DNA of 64,000 bases from Chondrosia reniformis (taxonomy: Eukaryota > Porifera > Demospongiae > Chondrillida > Chondrillidae), in NCBI GenBank assembly GCA_947172415.1, contig OX359191.1, positions 1,426,001-1,490,000 of the forward strand, written 5' to 3'. The notes under the pieces were generated by a model. The model saw nothing but the letters and a program-made list of their open reading frames with translations. It searched no databases and had not been told where the DNA came from. Position numbers and translations under genes: made by a program. Shown here in pieces: positions 12,201 through 23,686 of this stretch (position 1 is the stretch's first letter; the number at the start of each line of letters is the position of its first letter).

Positions 12201-15200
12201 CACCAGCCCTGTCATTCAGCAATCCGAGATAAGTGAAAACCGAACATAGCGTTACAAAGAAGGACAAACATGAGCGAGAACGGTCGCAAATAGGCACAGA
12301 CACTTGTACAACCTTTAATAATAACAGCAAATACAACCTCAATAATAGAGCTGTCCAAAAACCCTTTTTATATGTCAAATAAAACCACAAGTAATTAATT
12401 AATAATGCTACACCTCATATACAATCGTTACATATATAGACTGGACTAAGGCAAAAAAGTATTTTTAGTGCTCTATATTTGAACCTCCTTTTAATTGGGG
12501 ACTTCAATTTTAATTATATAATATGTATACTAAATAAGCCATGGAACTATTACAATACATGTATTAAACACATTTCTTTATTCAGGCGAATTTATGAGTC
12601 CATCTCCACTGATGGAAGCAGCTTGTCTAACGTGATTTCATTAGGATATGTTGGTTTAATCAACTCTGAAAAAAGTATGTAACTCTGATTATTGTTATAT
12701 ACGTATACAGTGCAAGCTACGGTATATACAGTGCAAGTATATAAATATACACTCAAATGCCTCTATTACGGACACCTTGGGACCAGACCATGTCTGTAAG
12801 TGAGAAAAGTCCATATATTATAACAGTAATATGCAGACATTGAGTTCTCATTTTTTTATTGCGATCTTTCCATACTTATTGGCCACAAATATCTTTCAGA
12901 TTGTGTCGAGAGACAGTACAGACCTCTTTCACAATGGTGTCTGCCATCTCTTAAATCTTGTAGATAGAATAAAATGGATTCCAAAAGTGCCTTGCGCAAT
13001 GTTTAGGTCATCCGGTTGACAGGTGAATCCGGATTAGAGGCGTCCGTAATAGAGGTGTTTGAGTGTATACCTTCACTTGATTGTCAATGTATAATAACTA
13101 TTATCTCACAAGCATATATACAGTGTATATTTAATTACATATATACTACACACTTGCTTACATACGTATATATATACACATATTATTTTAGGTTTTATAC
13201 AACATGCATGTATAGGACTGAGCTTATATAGTATACAGTTATATATTTTATGCTAAATATGTTAATCTCTCTCTCTATTTAGTGAAAAGCAACTTGCTTT
13301 CACAATCGTGCCACTTTGACACTTCATATCTTAATTCCAAGCAGATAGAAGGTGCTAAAAGGGCTATTGATTACAGGTTTACTCTAATACAAGGCCCTCC
13401 AGGTATTGTTTTATACTGCTACATTGCTTGTAAATCATAACTATATCACATTTTTTGTAGAGTTTTTTGACAAACAGTGTCACATATATACATATACATA
13501 CATATATCCACTCACTGCATTTATGTAATGAGTAATGAGAGTAATGTACACGTTTTGTATACATACCTGAGGCAAATTCCAGATTAAATGAATAATTTGC
13601 TGGTATATTAACAAATCTCATACCTTAACTACATGTATATACGTATGTACATATACATTTTGGGTTAACTTGATGGTTCTAGATCTGAAGCTATATATAC
13701 CTACTAGACTAAGTATATATATACTTTTTTCTTGATACGTTATATATATATAAACAAGAGGAGAGATTAATTAATATTTCTTTGTTTATATAGGTACAGG
13801 TAAAAGTAGGACAGGAGCTTATCTTGCTACACTATTTGCTAAATTAAATATAAGACTTTCAAAGAAAGAAAGTGTCCTTTACTGCGCTCCCTCCAATCCT
13901 GCTGTTGATGTTGTTCTTGGTATGTTATGCTTTTAAACATGCATCATTTCTCTTAGTATAATGTACATAATATCTGACTTCTATAGGATATACTGTAATT
14001 TGGGAAATTTTCTTGGTTAAAATATTTTTGTGGTTGGCCCAAGCCACAAAAAATTCTTGCACAAAATGTTTGCTCATTCATTCTTTCTTGGAAATCAAGA
14101 AATAGGGTTGGCTCAGACCACAAATATATTTCAACACGAAAATTTATCACATGAAAATTTCCGCACACTAAAATTTCCTGAATTATGGTAAATATAATCA
14201 TGATGTGTTTCAATGTATGTTAGTCATAGAAGTCACCCTTAAAAATGATTAATGTAAAGTGCAGCAGAAACTTACAGACTATTTTACCTGTTAGGTGCAT
14301 ACTGCAGTTTGCTTAACATTTGCAATATAGTTGTTTACGTTACATTATTCAATAAAGTATATTTGATATATAATATTATTATAAGGAACTTTTTTGGTCC
14401 CCCAGGGCTTCACTATAATGAGATTCCACTGTATATGTTACTAGCTAGAGTTTTTAGGTAACTGGCCAATATTTTGCAAAATTGATCTCTGTAATATCTT
14501 TTTCTGAAACCAAAAATCAAACACTTTCACACCTGTATACCTGTGATATATAAATACTACATATATGCTATGTATATTACACATATGTAAATATCTTGAT
14601 CACAATGTGTAGGTTACTTAAAGGAATTAAAGTGCCCATACAATATCTTGAGAATTTACAGTCGTGCTATTGAAAGCCAGTCTAAAGAAGCTGGCCCAAG
14701 ATATAAGCAGGATATATTCAAACAGATTGAGGCAGATAAATGTCCACTTGATTTGGAAATGTATTCACTACATGCTAAAGTGCTAAAAACCAAATATGGG
14801 ACAGAGATTAAGAAAATGGAGAAAGATTTTAAAATGCAAAGAAAGAAGGGTGAAATACCTACATATGAGTAAGAACCTCATTAATTAAATCAGGGCATTA
14901 GTATATTGTGTATTTCATATTGTGATTATGTGATACACTGAAGAGATTAGTATACTGTATATACATGTTTACAGAATAGGCATATAGCATGTAGGAAAAT
15001 GGTATCTTAGATTTTTCATGTGTAATGTACAGTACTTACGTATGTGATTAATAAACTGTATGATTCTGTTCTGTATCCTTTATGTATTGTGCAAACACAC
15101 ATAGAATTATTTCTGTCTATAATTGAAGGTATTTGTGTGCATGGTAGAAAACTGTACCCTCATCTAAAAGTCTGTACTATATATATGTCTTCAATCCCTA

Positions 15201-18200
15201 ATTAAGTAATAGATCTAGGAATGACAGTCTACGTATACTAAGTTTTTAGCCTCATACTGATCTCAACCATAACTATAGGAAAATGGTGTTGTAATTATTC
15301 ATGTAACATGTATGTACATATTTTACATTAGCATTTACTTTTACATTTCCAGAGAAGAAGGGGAATATAAAAAGCTTATAAATAAGGCAGAAAAATTAGT
15401 ACTTACACAGACTCATTATCACATTGTCTTATGCACTTGCAATGAAGCTGCCAGTTCACGTATGAAGAAGTATTTTACAGTAGGACAGTGCATCATTGAT
15501 GAATGTGGCTTTGCAACAGAACCAGAGGTGATGATTCCCATTAAGCTTAGCAGTCATGTCGTACTTATTGGGGATCACAAGCAACTTCAACCAATTATCC
15601 GCAACAAGTGAGCAAGTCATATACGTATACCGACAAATGTATAAAGATGTACAGAATCTACATACGTACAGTAGAATCTTCCAAATCACCTCTAGATCTG
15701 ATAGATATATAAATAACATTATAATTTATTTTTGAGATCCCAGTTAAAACCCAATGCATGAGTATATATCTTCCTAAATATGGACATCTCTCTATCCCAT
15801 ACGAATCACAGCCATTGAAAGAGGCCTCAACCTGCCTATGTATATCATTAATATGCTGAAATTTACCCTATATAATGAGGATAGTATCTTTTAAGGATGC
15901 AGGCAATTCTGACAAGAGTACTCTTTGTTAATCTTCTAAAGCCAACATATGTAGGACAAAGAACTTCAACTTTATCTTCAGCACCACAAATTGACCCTTG
16001 AAATCAGACCAACTCTATATATACGTACATATTCACATGCATATGCACACAGTGTACTTAACTGATGGCTTACATACATATATAAATAAGCATTTCAAAA
16101 ATGAAGATACAGAAGTAGTGATGGCAGATCTAGAAAAATATCAAAGCAAGGCAGTATCACATTATAAGGCTAACCATACAGAAGTGGCATACTGAAATTT
16201 AAGTAACCTAACCATACACATCGCTTCTATGTTCATATTTATCTCATTAGCTACAGCTGAAGTGAGGACGATGTGCCCAAACACGGAAGTGATGTATATT
16301 CATGCATATACTTTCAGTATACCATGCACTTCTGATGGTTAGCCTTATCACATGATCACTATCTTGTTTTGATACTTTTCCAGATGTACTAGTCATTAGT
16401 GCAAGCCCCCTGATCCCATGCTACTCGACGCTTCAGTGCTTCAGTGCTGTAATTTTACTTTCAATTTTTACAGGATGGCTAGTGAAAATGGTCTAAATAT
16501 TTCTCTTTTTGAACGCTATGCTGAAAAGTACAGGAAAGCCAGGGAAGGAACACAGGAGGCTCCTGGACAAAAGCATCTGTTCATACAGCTTGAAGAACAG
16601 TATAGAATGGTAAATTCATTATATAAGTATAGAGTATATTTTGTTGTATTGGCAGCTTGACTCAGAAAAGGTCCATGCAGGACTCATGTACCTACGTAGT
16701 AATGTAACTGTATGCATTATTGTGTATATAATCATAGCATGTTTAATATAGAGGTCTTGCGTTCATTGTTTGGTTCAAGTTAATGCTTTATGTACTGTAA
16801 ATGGGTTTAAAATACATGTGGTCCGAAGTAGGAATTCAAAGGAACATGTAATTAGTTAGAGTTCCAATTGCATTGAAAATTCAAAGGGTAAAATTCAACA
16901 TTCTATGTTATCTACGTATATAGATCTATCCCACACTGTTACTCCTCTAATTAGATTATAAAGCATATGTATGTACATGCATATGGTTTCATAGTATGCA
17001 GGGTTTTGTAATAGTGTATTAATTTTTGTAAGTTTGAGTAAATATACTAAGCCATTTGATCTAGTCAACTTGTTCAAAGTATATAAACAGTTACTTGGCT
17101 TGAGCTTATAAATTTAATTGTGTAAAGTTAAACAGAGTACGTAATGTTTCAATATAAATGTTAACTTAAATTTATAATTGTGTGTGTATCCCTATATTCA
17201 TCGTTGCATTTATATTGTTTTTAAAAGCACCCAGCAATTTGTGAACTCACAGCTATGTCATTCTACAATGGAAACTTAACACTAGCAGCTAGTATCCGTA
17301 GAGAAATTGCTGATTCTGCTGATTTTTGGCCTAAAAGAAGGGATAGGAGCAGTTCCTTTCCTATAAAAATTATAAATGTTGTCGGAACTGAGTCAAGTCC
17401 TAAAAATCCTTCCAGTGATAAAACTGGACCAGAATCCAAAGAAAATGAAGCTGAAACTATAAAAGTGGTTAGTTTATTGCATGTAATGGTATATCTTACA
17501 TCTATGAAACGTTCTAAATCAAATAAATAGTGCGTGGGACCTTGGGATTTAAAAGCTTACATGCATGTGATCAGTTAAACCTGCAAATTATTTATATATA
17601 TAGCACTATACTTATAGACTCATCATGACTTCTGCCGAAAGATAATTACATGGAATTCGCCTTGCCCACGTATTATTTATTTCAGTCTAGATCTAGTCTT
17701 AGTCTTTAGTAAAGTCTTTGCTTCTGGACTATATAACTGATACCCAATATTACCATGGCATTCAGGCAGCCCAGGATCAGAGTGGCTAAAAAGTTAAGGA
17801 ATATGTGTAATTTGCTTCAGTTGCCGGTAACAAAGAAAACAAATGTGTATATAAGATTTACTTCACTTCCTATCTATTATAACTTGTTCACACCATATAC
17901 CCTATTAATCAGCAATTCATGCATGGTGTATACGGTAGGTAATGTCCCCAATGCCACGAAAAAATAGTACATTTCACCTGACAGATAAATAATACAGCTA
18001 TATAAGATGAGAGGTATATATAATTTGACCATGAACTAAAATTACATAATTTATGTATTTGGTATATATAAACAGGTAGAACTTGTCAGTAGACTGAAGC
18101 GGCTTTACCCAGATAAGGGGGTAGCTATTTTAACACCTTACTTGGGACAGAAGGATTGTCTCATGAGAACTTTTCGTTTAAAGCCACATGTACAGTGTCC

Positions 18201-19792
18201 CGAAATAAAGACCATTAATGAAAGTCAAGGTAAATTTAAATTTGTATAATCTATGTGTTTGTTTTTGGTATATAGTACATATATATTATTTATTTTAAAT
18301 TCTAGGAAGCGAACATGACATTGTGATACTATCAACAGTCAGGTCCATGCCTCATTATTCGTTTGATCCAAGTTTAGTTAGAGGTGACAAGAGCTGGTCA
18401 AATGAGCACCTTGGATTTATAACAGATCCACATCAAATATGTGTGGGCATTAGCAGAAGTAGATATGGTTTGATAATTGTTGGTAAGTCAATTTGTCCTA
18501 CTTTGGTTAACTGATTATGAATAGTGGCTTATATATATGCATTTGTTGTGCATGAGAACTGGGATAATATTGTATTGCATAATTATAGCTCTATGATTAC
18601 ATTTATAATAAGACTTATTGTAGCGATAGGAAGCAAGTGTAACAGTACCATTCCAGAATAATCAGGACTGTCCTAAATTTACATGTTGTCCAGGTATCCT
18701 GGGATCTTTTTGGAATGTTTTTGAATAATTTTGTTTTAATTATTACAAGTCTCAGTTATGTCATGGTCCCACGGTAACCATTAGCAACCATTTTGTCAGG
18801 CCCTATGATAACTGTTAGCAAGCATTTTTGTTAATAAAAACTTTGGAATACATTGTTGCTTGTTAATTGTCCGGTATATACCGTAAAGCGACAATTGTAT
18901 GTGTGAGTTTTATTGTATGCTAATAATGTGAGGCAATACCTGGACACATAAATTTCTATTGCACTATATTATTACCACATAAAACTCGACCACATCAACT
19001 TCTAGCACGTTACAATGAATTCCTTCTTCAAGCATTGATACAAAGTGTACTATAACAGCGAATGTGTCCGCAGAAGAATTGGTACCAGCAATAACGTTAA
19101 CGTTGAAGCGGCCATTTTGAGTAAGTTGAAATTGTCACTTCCATTTACTATGTTTCTTTGAGTCGAGATGTTTCTTGATAGACAAAAACGCATAAATAAA
19201 AAGCGCATAAATTTGTTTAGAGGCCAAAATGTCAAAAATCACATTTCACATGCATACAATTATACCTTTACGATAAGTTACTCTGATTTATTTGGCAACA
19301 TATAAATATGTTACGTTGTTTCATATTATAATTTACTTGTATGATATTATACGTATGTATATAATATGATCCTTCCAAAGTTTATAGTTGAATTAATATA
19401 TATAATACGGTTCCATTTAAAACCTTAATTTTCATTAACCACAAAGGGAGGTTTGAAAACCTTGAAATTGTCATCAAAGTAAAAGCAACTGACAATGACT
19501 ACTAAACTCTAGAACTTATACACTTTACTCTTTGTATACAAATTACAGGCATATATATTACATTTTGGTACCCTAATTGAATGCCTTTCTTAAGTATCTT
19601 TATGTACAATCATTGGCAGGCTTTTCACATACATTCATATATGTCACACAATACTGTCATCAATTATATATAGTTTTTCACTTCTATTTGTTCTGTAAAT
19701 ATTATGTAGGTAACACAAAACTTCTCAAGTGCGATCCTACTTGGTACAAAATAATTCAGTTTTATAATGAAAAGACATTATCAAGCTTATAG
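3260..19792 (+). CDS. HELZ2-like: HELZ2-like CCCH zinc-finger protein with two UPF1-type helicase modules
   Basis: Nineteen exons join in phase to about 2,119 aa: 3260-3388, 4202-4376, 4601-4969, 5157-5343, 5617-6577, 6962-7157, 7284-7549, 7703-7784, 8916-11277, 12586-12674, 13283-13402, 13794-13919, 14613-14868, 15353-15607, 16474-16609, 17228-17464, 18076-18229, 18306-18482, 19710-19792. Order: CxxC pair; CCCH finger near residue 72; helicase 1 with Walker A GPFGTGKT (about 459) and DEAA (about 576); the beta-barrel region found before RNB in HELZ2 (GGMVVHVIKQ, FLCKIDPFN); the post-RNB linker (PGPYLEICV...RPGECF); helicase 2 with GPPGTGKS (about 1643), IIDECG, GDHKQLQP, QYRMHPAIC and ESQGSEHD. 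HELZ2 is an SF1B RNA helicase and nuclear-receptor coactivator in vertebrates. No RNB catalytic block is visible, which explains much of the shorter length (human about 2,650). The exon 3/4 junction (donor GTCAGT) is the least certain. Confidence 0.88.
7824..8490. mobile_element. Inverted-repeat element in intron 8 of the HELZ2-like gene
   Basis: The ends share the inverted motif GCGAGCCTGAGCGAG (left at about 7828-7842; right, as complement, at about 8466-8481). The interior is C-rich on the plus strand and AT-poor compared with its neighbourhood. It has no transposase frame, so it is read as a non-autonomous DNA transposon. Target-site duplication not resolved. Confidence 0.6.
11480..11790 (-). 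pseudogene. Broken Tigger/pogo-type transposase fragment
   Basis: In intron 9 of the HELZ2-like gene. Minus-strand frames give the N-terminal DNA-binding part of a pogo/Tigger transposase: KCEIVERVEGLPPGKKIKDV, then CSTLSTIMKNK, then EVDDALFLWFAAA and QAIPISGEVLKAKAK, the CENP-B-type helix-turn-helix region. The pieces lie in different frames, so it has at least two frameshifts. No DDE domain follows. Decayed remnant. Confidence 0.6.
12750..13065. mobile_element. MITE with TA target duplication, pogo/Tc1 style
   Basis: Terminal inverted repeats of about 24 bp: CACTCAAATGCCTCTATTAC and on at the left, and the complement of the same motif at 13042-13065 (CCGTAATAGAGGTGTTTGAGTG). Both ends are flanked directly by TA (12748-12749 and 13066-13067), the duplication expected for Tc1/mariner/pogo elements. 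The 316-bp body has no transposase. It lies in intron 10 of the HELZ2-like gene. Confidence 0.75.
13991..14190. mobile_element. 200-bp inverted-repeat element
   Basis: The ends TACTGTAATTTGGGAAATTTT and, on the other strand, TACCATAATTCAGGAAATTTT match over about 21 bp, and the interior holds further complementary stretches (GGCCCAAGCCACAAA versus GGCTCAGACCACAAA). Non-coding MITE in intron 12 of the HELZ2-like gene. Confidence 0.6.
16085..16410. repeat. Diverged copy of the palindrome family
   Basis: Two arms related to the palindrome at 23118-23495 can be followed (CAAAAATGAAG, GAAGTGGCATACTGAAA, then GTGCCCAAACACGGAAGTGATG, CTTCTGATGGTTAGCCTTA). The arms no longer pair well and the loop differs, so it is an older copy. 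It lies in intron 14 of the HELZ2-like gene. Confidence 0.65.
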
Positions 19793-20264
19793 AATAATGT
19801 TTAGTACAGGAACTAACAAAACGTATGCATTTTATGAAACTTTTCGTTGTTATATATATTACCTTTAGCTGTATATATTCTCAACACATTAGCTGCATGT
19901 AGAATTAATGAAATTTATTATAGCATGAAATATCTACAATGAGTCGAGTATAATTTATGCGAAACAAACTGCATTCATTATGTTATATTGTATGTATTAT
20001 GATAGGATAATGAGATTATTGAGCAATTTAACTGCAGCATGAATTCTAAGACTTAAATAGAACACTATAATGGGTTATTATTATTATAGTTATATTGAAA
20101 TTTAATGTCATATGCATCATATAATAACGATAGAAAAAAAGCTTAACTAAAGCTTCCTGAACGCCGCCATTGCAAAAAAGATGTACATATTATATTGTTC
20201 CCCCATTCATACCAGCCTTGGGCTGACGGGGCTATACCTTTAGTAATAATAATAATATACATTG
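19793..20264. other. Intergenic, nothing recognised
   Basis: 3' flank of the HELZ2-like gene. AT-rich; no exon, RNA gene or element end that I can support. Confidence 0.4.
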
Positions 20265-20752
20265 CAGTTTTTTCATGTTTTTTCGATTGGTTTAACGGAC
20301 GTTCATATTGATTTAACGTGTTTTTGATTAGACGCTTTTTTGTTTGTTTTTTTCGGTAAATGCACTTTATATAAACTTGTAAGTTATCATTTACACGTCG
20401 TATACATATGTATATGTTTATGTTAGCGTCTATTCTTTTATGTCATCTTTCCTGCAGTCTATATAGTGTGGGACGATCATGCATGAATTGACGCTTATCA
20501 AGACGAGCATCTATAGATATGTGCGTGCATGTCGTCTCCATCCTCTGCAATCTTGAACTGAAATTTGATCAAAGGCCCAGTTAGGTTATTTTAGCGTATC
20601 TCCCTCTAGAACTTGAGTCTTGTATCTGACATTCTTCAAAAACAGCTGTTTAAAGCAAGCGAAAAATCGTTACTAGCAACCGAAAAACGTTAAATGAATT
20701 CGAACGTCCGTTAAACCAATCGAAAAAGCGTTAAACAAATGTGAAAAAACTG
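20265..20752. mobile_element. MITE with about 60-bp terminal inverted repeats
   Basis: The left end CAGTTTTTTCATG, then TCGATTGGTTTAACGGACGT, is matched on the other strand at the right end by CAGTTTTTTCACA and the same TCGATTGGTTTAACGGACGT block. The interior (about 350 bp) shows no protein frame. Flanking duplication is uncertain. Confidence 0.75.
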
Positions 20753-21405
20753 TAATATTCTCGTTTTCATTATGAATTGACAACTATGAATTAAGGAAAA
20801 ACATTCAAACAAGCTATTGGTTATTAGATTAGTTCAGCACCATTTTGTCGGAGTGCAGCACTTGCACGTTTTTTGCGGGAATGTTGCGGCAATTCTATAT
20901 CGTAAACGTTATATGGCCAAAGATTTACGATCGAACCAAGCTAGACAAGGAACAGTCTTGTTCATCTCTCATCAAATTTGAAGAAGTCAAACAGAAGCTG
21001 ACACTATGCTTCAATACTATAATCGTGACCCTTTTTGCCAACCGTAAAATATATCATGTGACATGCGCGTCAATAATCGTCATTTTGCAAATGGTCTATA
21101 TATAGGTGCATGGTTTCCGACATATTAATTTTATTATTTTTCTGACTGTCTCTGTATAGTCTATATCTAAGGCCATCTTTTATAAAGTGAGTGTACAATA
21201 TCTTAACTAAGTCCATATTGTAGTGTGTCGTTCCACAATTCTATGTTTAGGCATAGGAAGTGCCTATAAACATATAGAAGTAATATGTGCATGGTTAATT
21301 TACTTAAATGTCAGTATGGCACTTAAAGTGTGTATATATGACTATAGCCTTGACATATTATATATATCCCTGAAATGTTCGTTATATATACGGTATACAC
21401 ACCAT
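20753..21405. other. Intergenic spacer
   Basis: Between two MITEs. The 86-codon plus-strand frame at 20845 has no family signature or splice context that would make it a gene. Confidence 0.35.
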
Positions 21406-21790
21406 GAAACGCCGCCTCGATCGAGATTGGCGAGGCTTCATTCGACTAAAGCCTCGCTATATAGAATCTCGACTATACCGAGTGCTACGTAATCATGCAG
21501 TTAGAAGAAACCCTTATCATCAGGCAATCCTATCAAAAGCGTGCGCGAGCTAAAGGAAGAAGGAATCCTGGATGTCAAGATTTTTAGATCGAATACAGTA
21601 GAAAACGAATAATTTATGCCCTCAAATATGGCGAAGTCAAAGCTGATTAGGCCAAATAATCAACCGATTTATAGTGTTAAACTATTTGGACACCTCTTTG
21701 CTTCATTGGCACTCGTCATTACGTCGCTCGCCAATCGAGGGGAGCTCGAGCCATTACTCGACAAAATCTCGACCGCCTCGGTGGCGTTTC
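21406..21790. mobile_element. Inverted-repeat element with GAAACGCC ends
   Basis: Left end GAAACGCCGCCTCG with GAGATTGGCGAGG. The right end on the other strand reads GAAACGCCACCGAGGCGG, then CTCGATTGGCGAG. The repeats are imperfect and partly rearranged. The interior has no transposase. Probable old MITE. Confidence 0.5.
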
Positions 21791-21882
21791 TTTATCGTAC
21801 TTTTCTAGATGTACTATAGTCATGCACTGTTGCAAGCTAGTACTAGTACTTCCATCTCTACTCTTAGCTTACAAATCCTCTA

Positions 21883-22137
21883 ATGAGTTCAACTGTTAAT
21901 TATAATAAGGGGCTTAAGAAGGAATTCAAACTTCAACCGCAGCCAGCCTCAAAGGTTAAGCCTAAAGCTCCCACCACAAAAGTACCCAGAAAATCTGATT
22001 CAACGTCAGTCAATGTTACAGTTGTCCATAAGACTGTACATGTACATGTACACAAATCACCTCAACAGCGTCAGAAAGGCAAATCTACGTGTACAGCATC
22101 TTCATCTGAAACTAAGATCAAGGTCAAGAAAAACTAG
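21883..22137 (+). CDS. Short Lys/Pro/Ser-rich frame, doubtful gene
   Basis: An 84-codon frame with ATG at 21883. The product is basic and low in complexity (KPKAPTTKVPRKSD; HKTVHVHVHKSP; a KIKVKKN end). No domain recognised. No partner exon is evident on either side and it sits between repeats, so it may be chance or an exon of an unseen gene. Confidence 0.2.
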   Translation: MSSTVNYNKGLKKEFKLQPQPASKVKPKAPTTKVPRKSDSTSVNVTVVHKTVHVHVHKSPQQRQKGKSTCTASSSETKIKVKKN

Positions 22138-22359
22138 TTAAACCTATATAGTTGTTTCACTATATAGTACCGTTTATACGCAGGAGATCTAGAACTCAAC
22201 AATGACTTACCACTTCCATTTATTTATATACATGGATGGTCAGTTTTTGTATGCTTATATATATGAATTAAAGTTACTATAATTATGCAAATTTAATTTG
22301 TATGTATGCATGCATGCATGTCACTCCTTCATTGCATGCTTCTACCAAACACCTATATC

Positions 22360-23495
22360 ATAGAGTACGGTAGTACTCTATAAGTAGGGATGGCCGAAAA
22401 AAAACATGGCCGCCCTATTCAATGTATTATCAATTAACACCTCATAAATCAACAACGTTGAGATTTTCGGTTGCATTCGTGTGTTTGCAGTCGTTTTTGC
22501 ATGCTTTTCTAAACGCCAAAACATGTTACGATGCTCTACAACCTTGGCAAAGTGGTTAAACCGAAATAGGCCAAATTCTGCAATTCCTCATTTTTTCTTC
22601 TTCTTCTTCTTCTTCTTCTTCTTCTTTTTTCAAATGAGCTAGCGCTAACATGCGAACTTACGCAGGTACATACAAATACTAAATCGTCATGAATGTTTCC
22701 GAACTAGGGAATAGGCTACCCTAGATTTCAACGCGCTCCAACCGAAGCGTGTTACTTTTGAAAGTGCCAAATTTAGGGCCTCTTTGAACGCCATTTTTTA
22801 ATTAAGTTTCAAATTCTCTGTATATAAAATAAGTAACCCGAATGAGTAATATTTGTGGTACTGCCGTTACCCGCGATCGAATTTCTTAGTCGCTTTGCAG
22901 GGCCTATATACAGTCGTATTCTTAACGATTATGGACCCTTTAATATCCTAAACTGAATGTTAAAGAACGGTAGAAAACATCTTATCAAATTTGGGATCTT
23001 TTCGGACGCCATTTTTTAATTTAGAGCTCTCTATTATATCGTCTATTCTGCTACTTTATTTCGAGTTTTCGCCAAGAAAACTTTCAAAACAAATATTAAC
23101 AAGAAAAAAGGGGCAATACAAGTTAAATAAAAACATTCAAAAATGAAGTTAAAAGTAGGGATGGCACTATAACTGTGATTGGCACATCTAGAAAAAGTAA
23201 CGAAACAAGAAAGTGATCATCTGGTAAGGCTAACATTGCAGAAGTGGCATACTGAAACTTAACTATACACATCACTTCTATGTTTGGGCGCATCGATCCC
23301 TACTTCTAGTATATCCATGATGCGCCCAAACATAGAAGTGATGTGTATAGTTAAGTTTCAGTATGCCACTTCTGCAATGTTAGCCTTACCAGATGATCAC
23401 TTTCTTGTTTCGTTACTTTTTCTAGATGTGCCAATCACTGTTATAGTGCCATCCCTACTTTTAACTTCATTTTTGAATGTTTTTATTTAACTTGT
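22360..23495 (+). mobile_element. Full copy A of the palindrome-bearing repeat
   Basis: Begins with a small palindrome (TAGAGTACGGTAGTACTCTA) followed by AAGTAGGGATGGCCG, continues through about 750 bp of non-coding DNA with a (TTC)n run near 22600, and ends in a long palindrome (separate entry). Nearly the whole unit recurs in opposite orientation at 31905-33030. No protein-coding capacity, so it needs a transposase from elsewhere. Its superfamily is not recognised. Confidence 0.85.
23118..23495. repeat. Near-perfect palindrome: two 177-bp arms, 24-bp loop
   Basis: Arm 1 is 23118-23294, the loop 23295-23318, arm 2 23319-23495. I find one mismatch (ATAACTGTGATT against AATCACTGTTAT). Each arm runs from ACAAGTTAAATAAAAAC to TTTGGGCGCATC. 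The unit is also found whole at about 31905-32282, as a half copy at 56496-56620 and in altered form at 63625-63830, so it is mobile. The short plus-strand frame inside is a by-product. Confidence 0.9.
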
Positions 23496-23686
23496 GTACT
23501 ATTAGAATTAACTAAGGTCTTTCATTTTCAAATATACTGTGACAGTACATGAACATTATAGTCAAGTATACAAGTATTGCAGTAAAAAATGTCCATTTCT
23601 TTATCTACATATACAGTAGCTGTACAACAACCCTGTTTGATTTAAGACATGTTATATAAAACTGGCTAGAATATATGGTTAGATTA

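Noticed and set aside
17755..17967. 70-codon plus-strand frame between HELZ2-like exons 16 and 17
   Set aside because: It does not match the helicase family at this point, and exon 16 joins exon 17 in phase without it.
23284..23490. 68-codon frame repeated identically at 31908-32114 (minus)
   Set aside because: It lies wholly in one arm and the loop of the palindrome. The near-identity reflects the repeat, not protein conservation.
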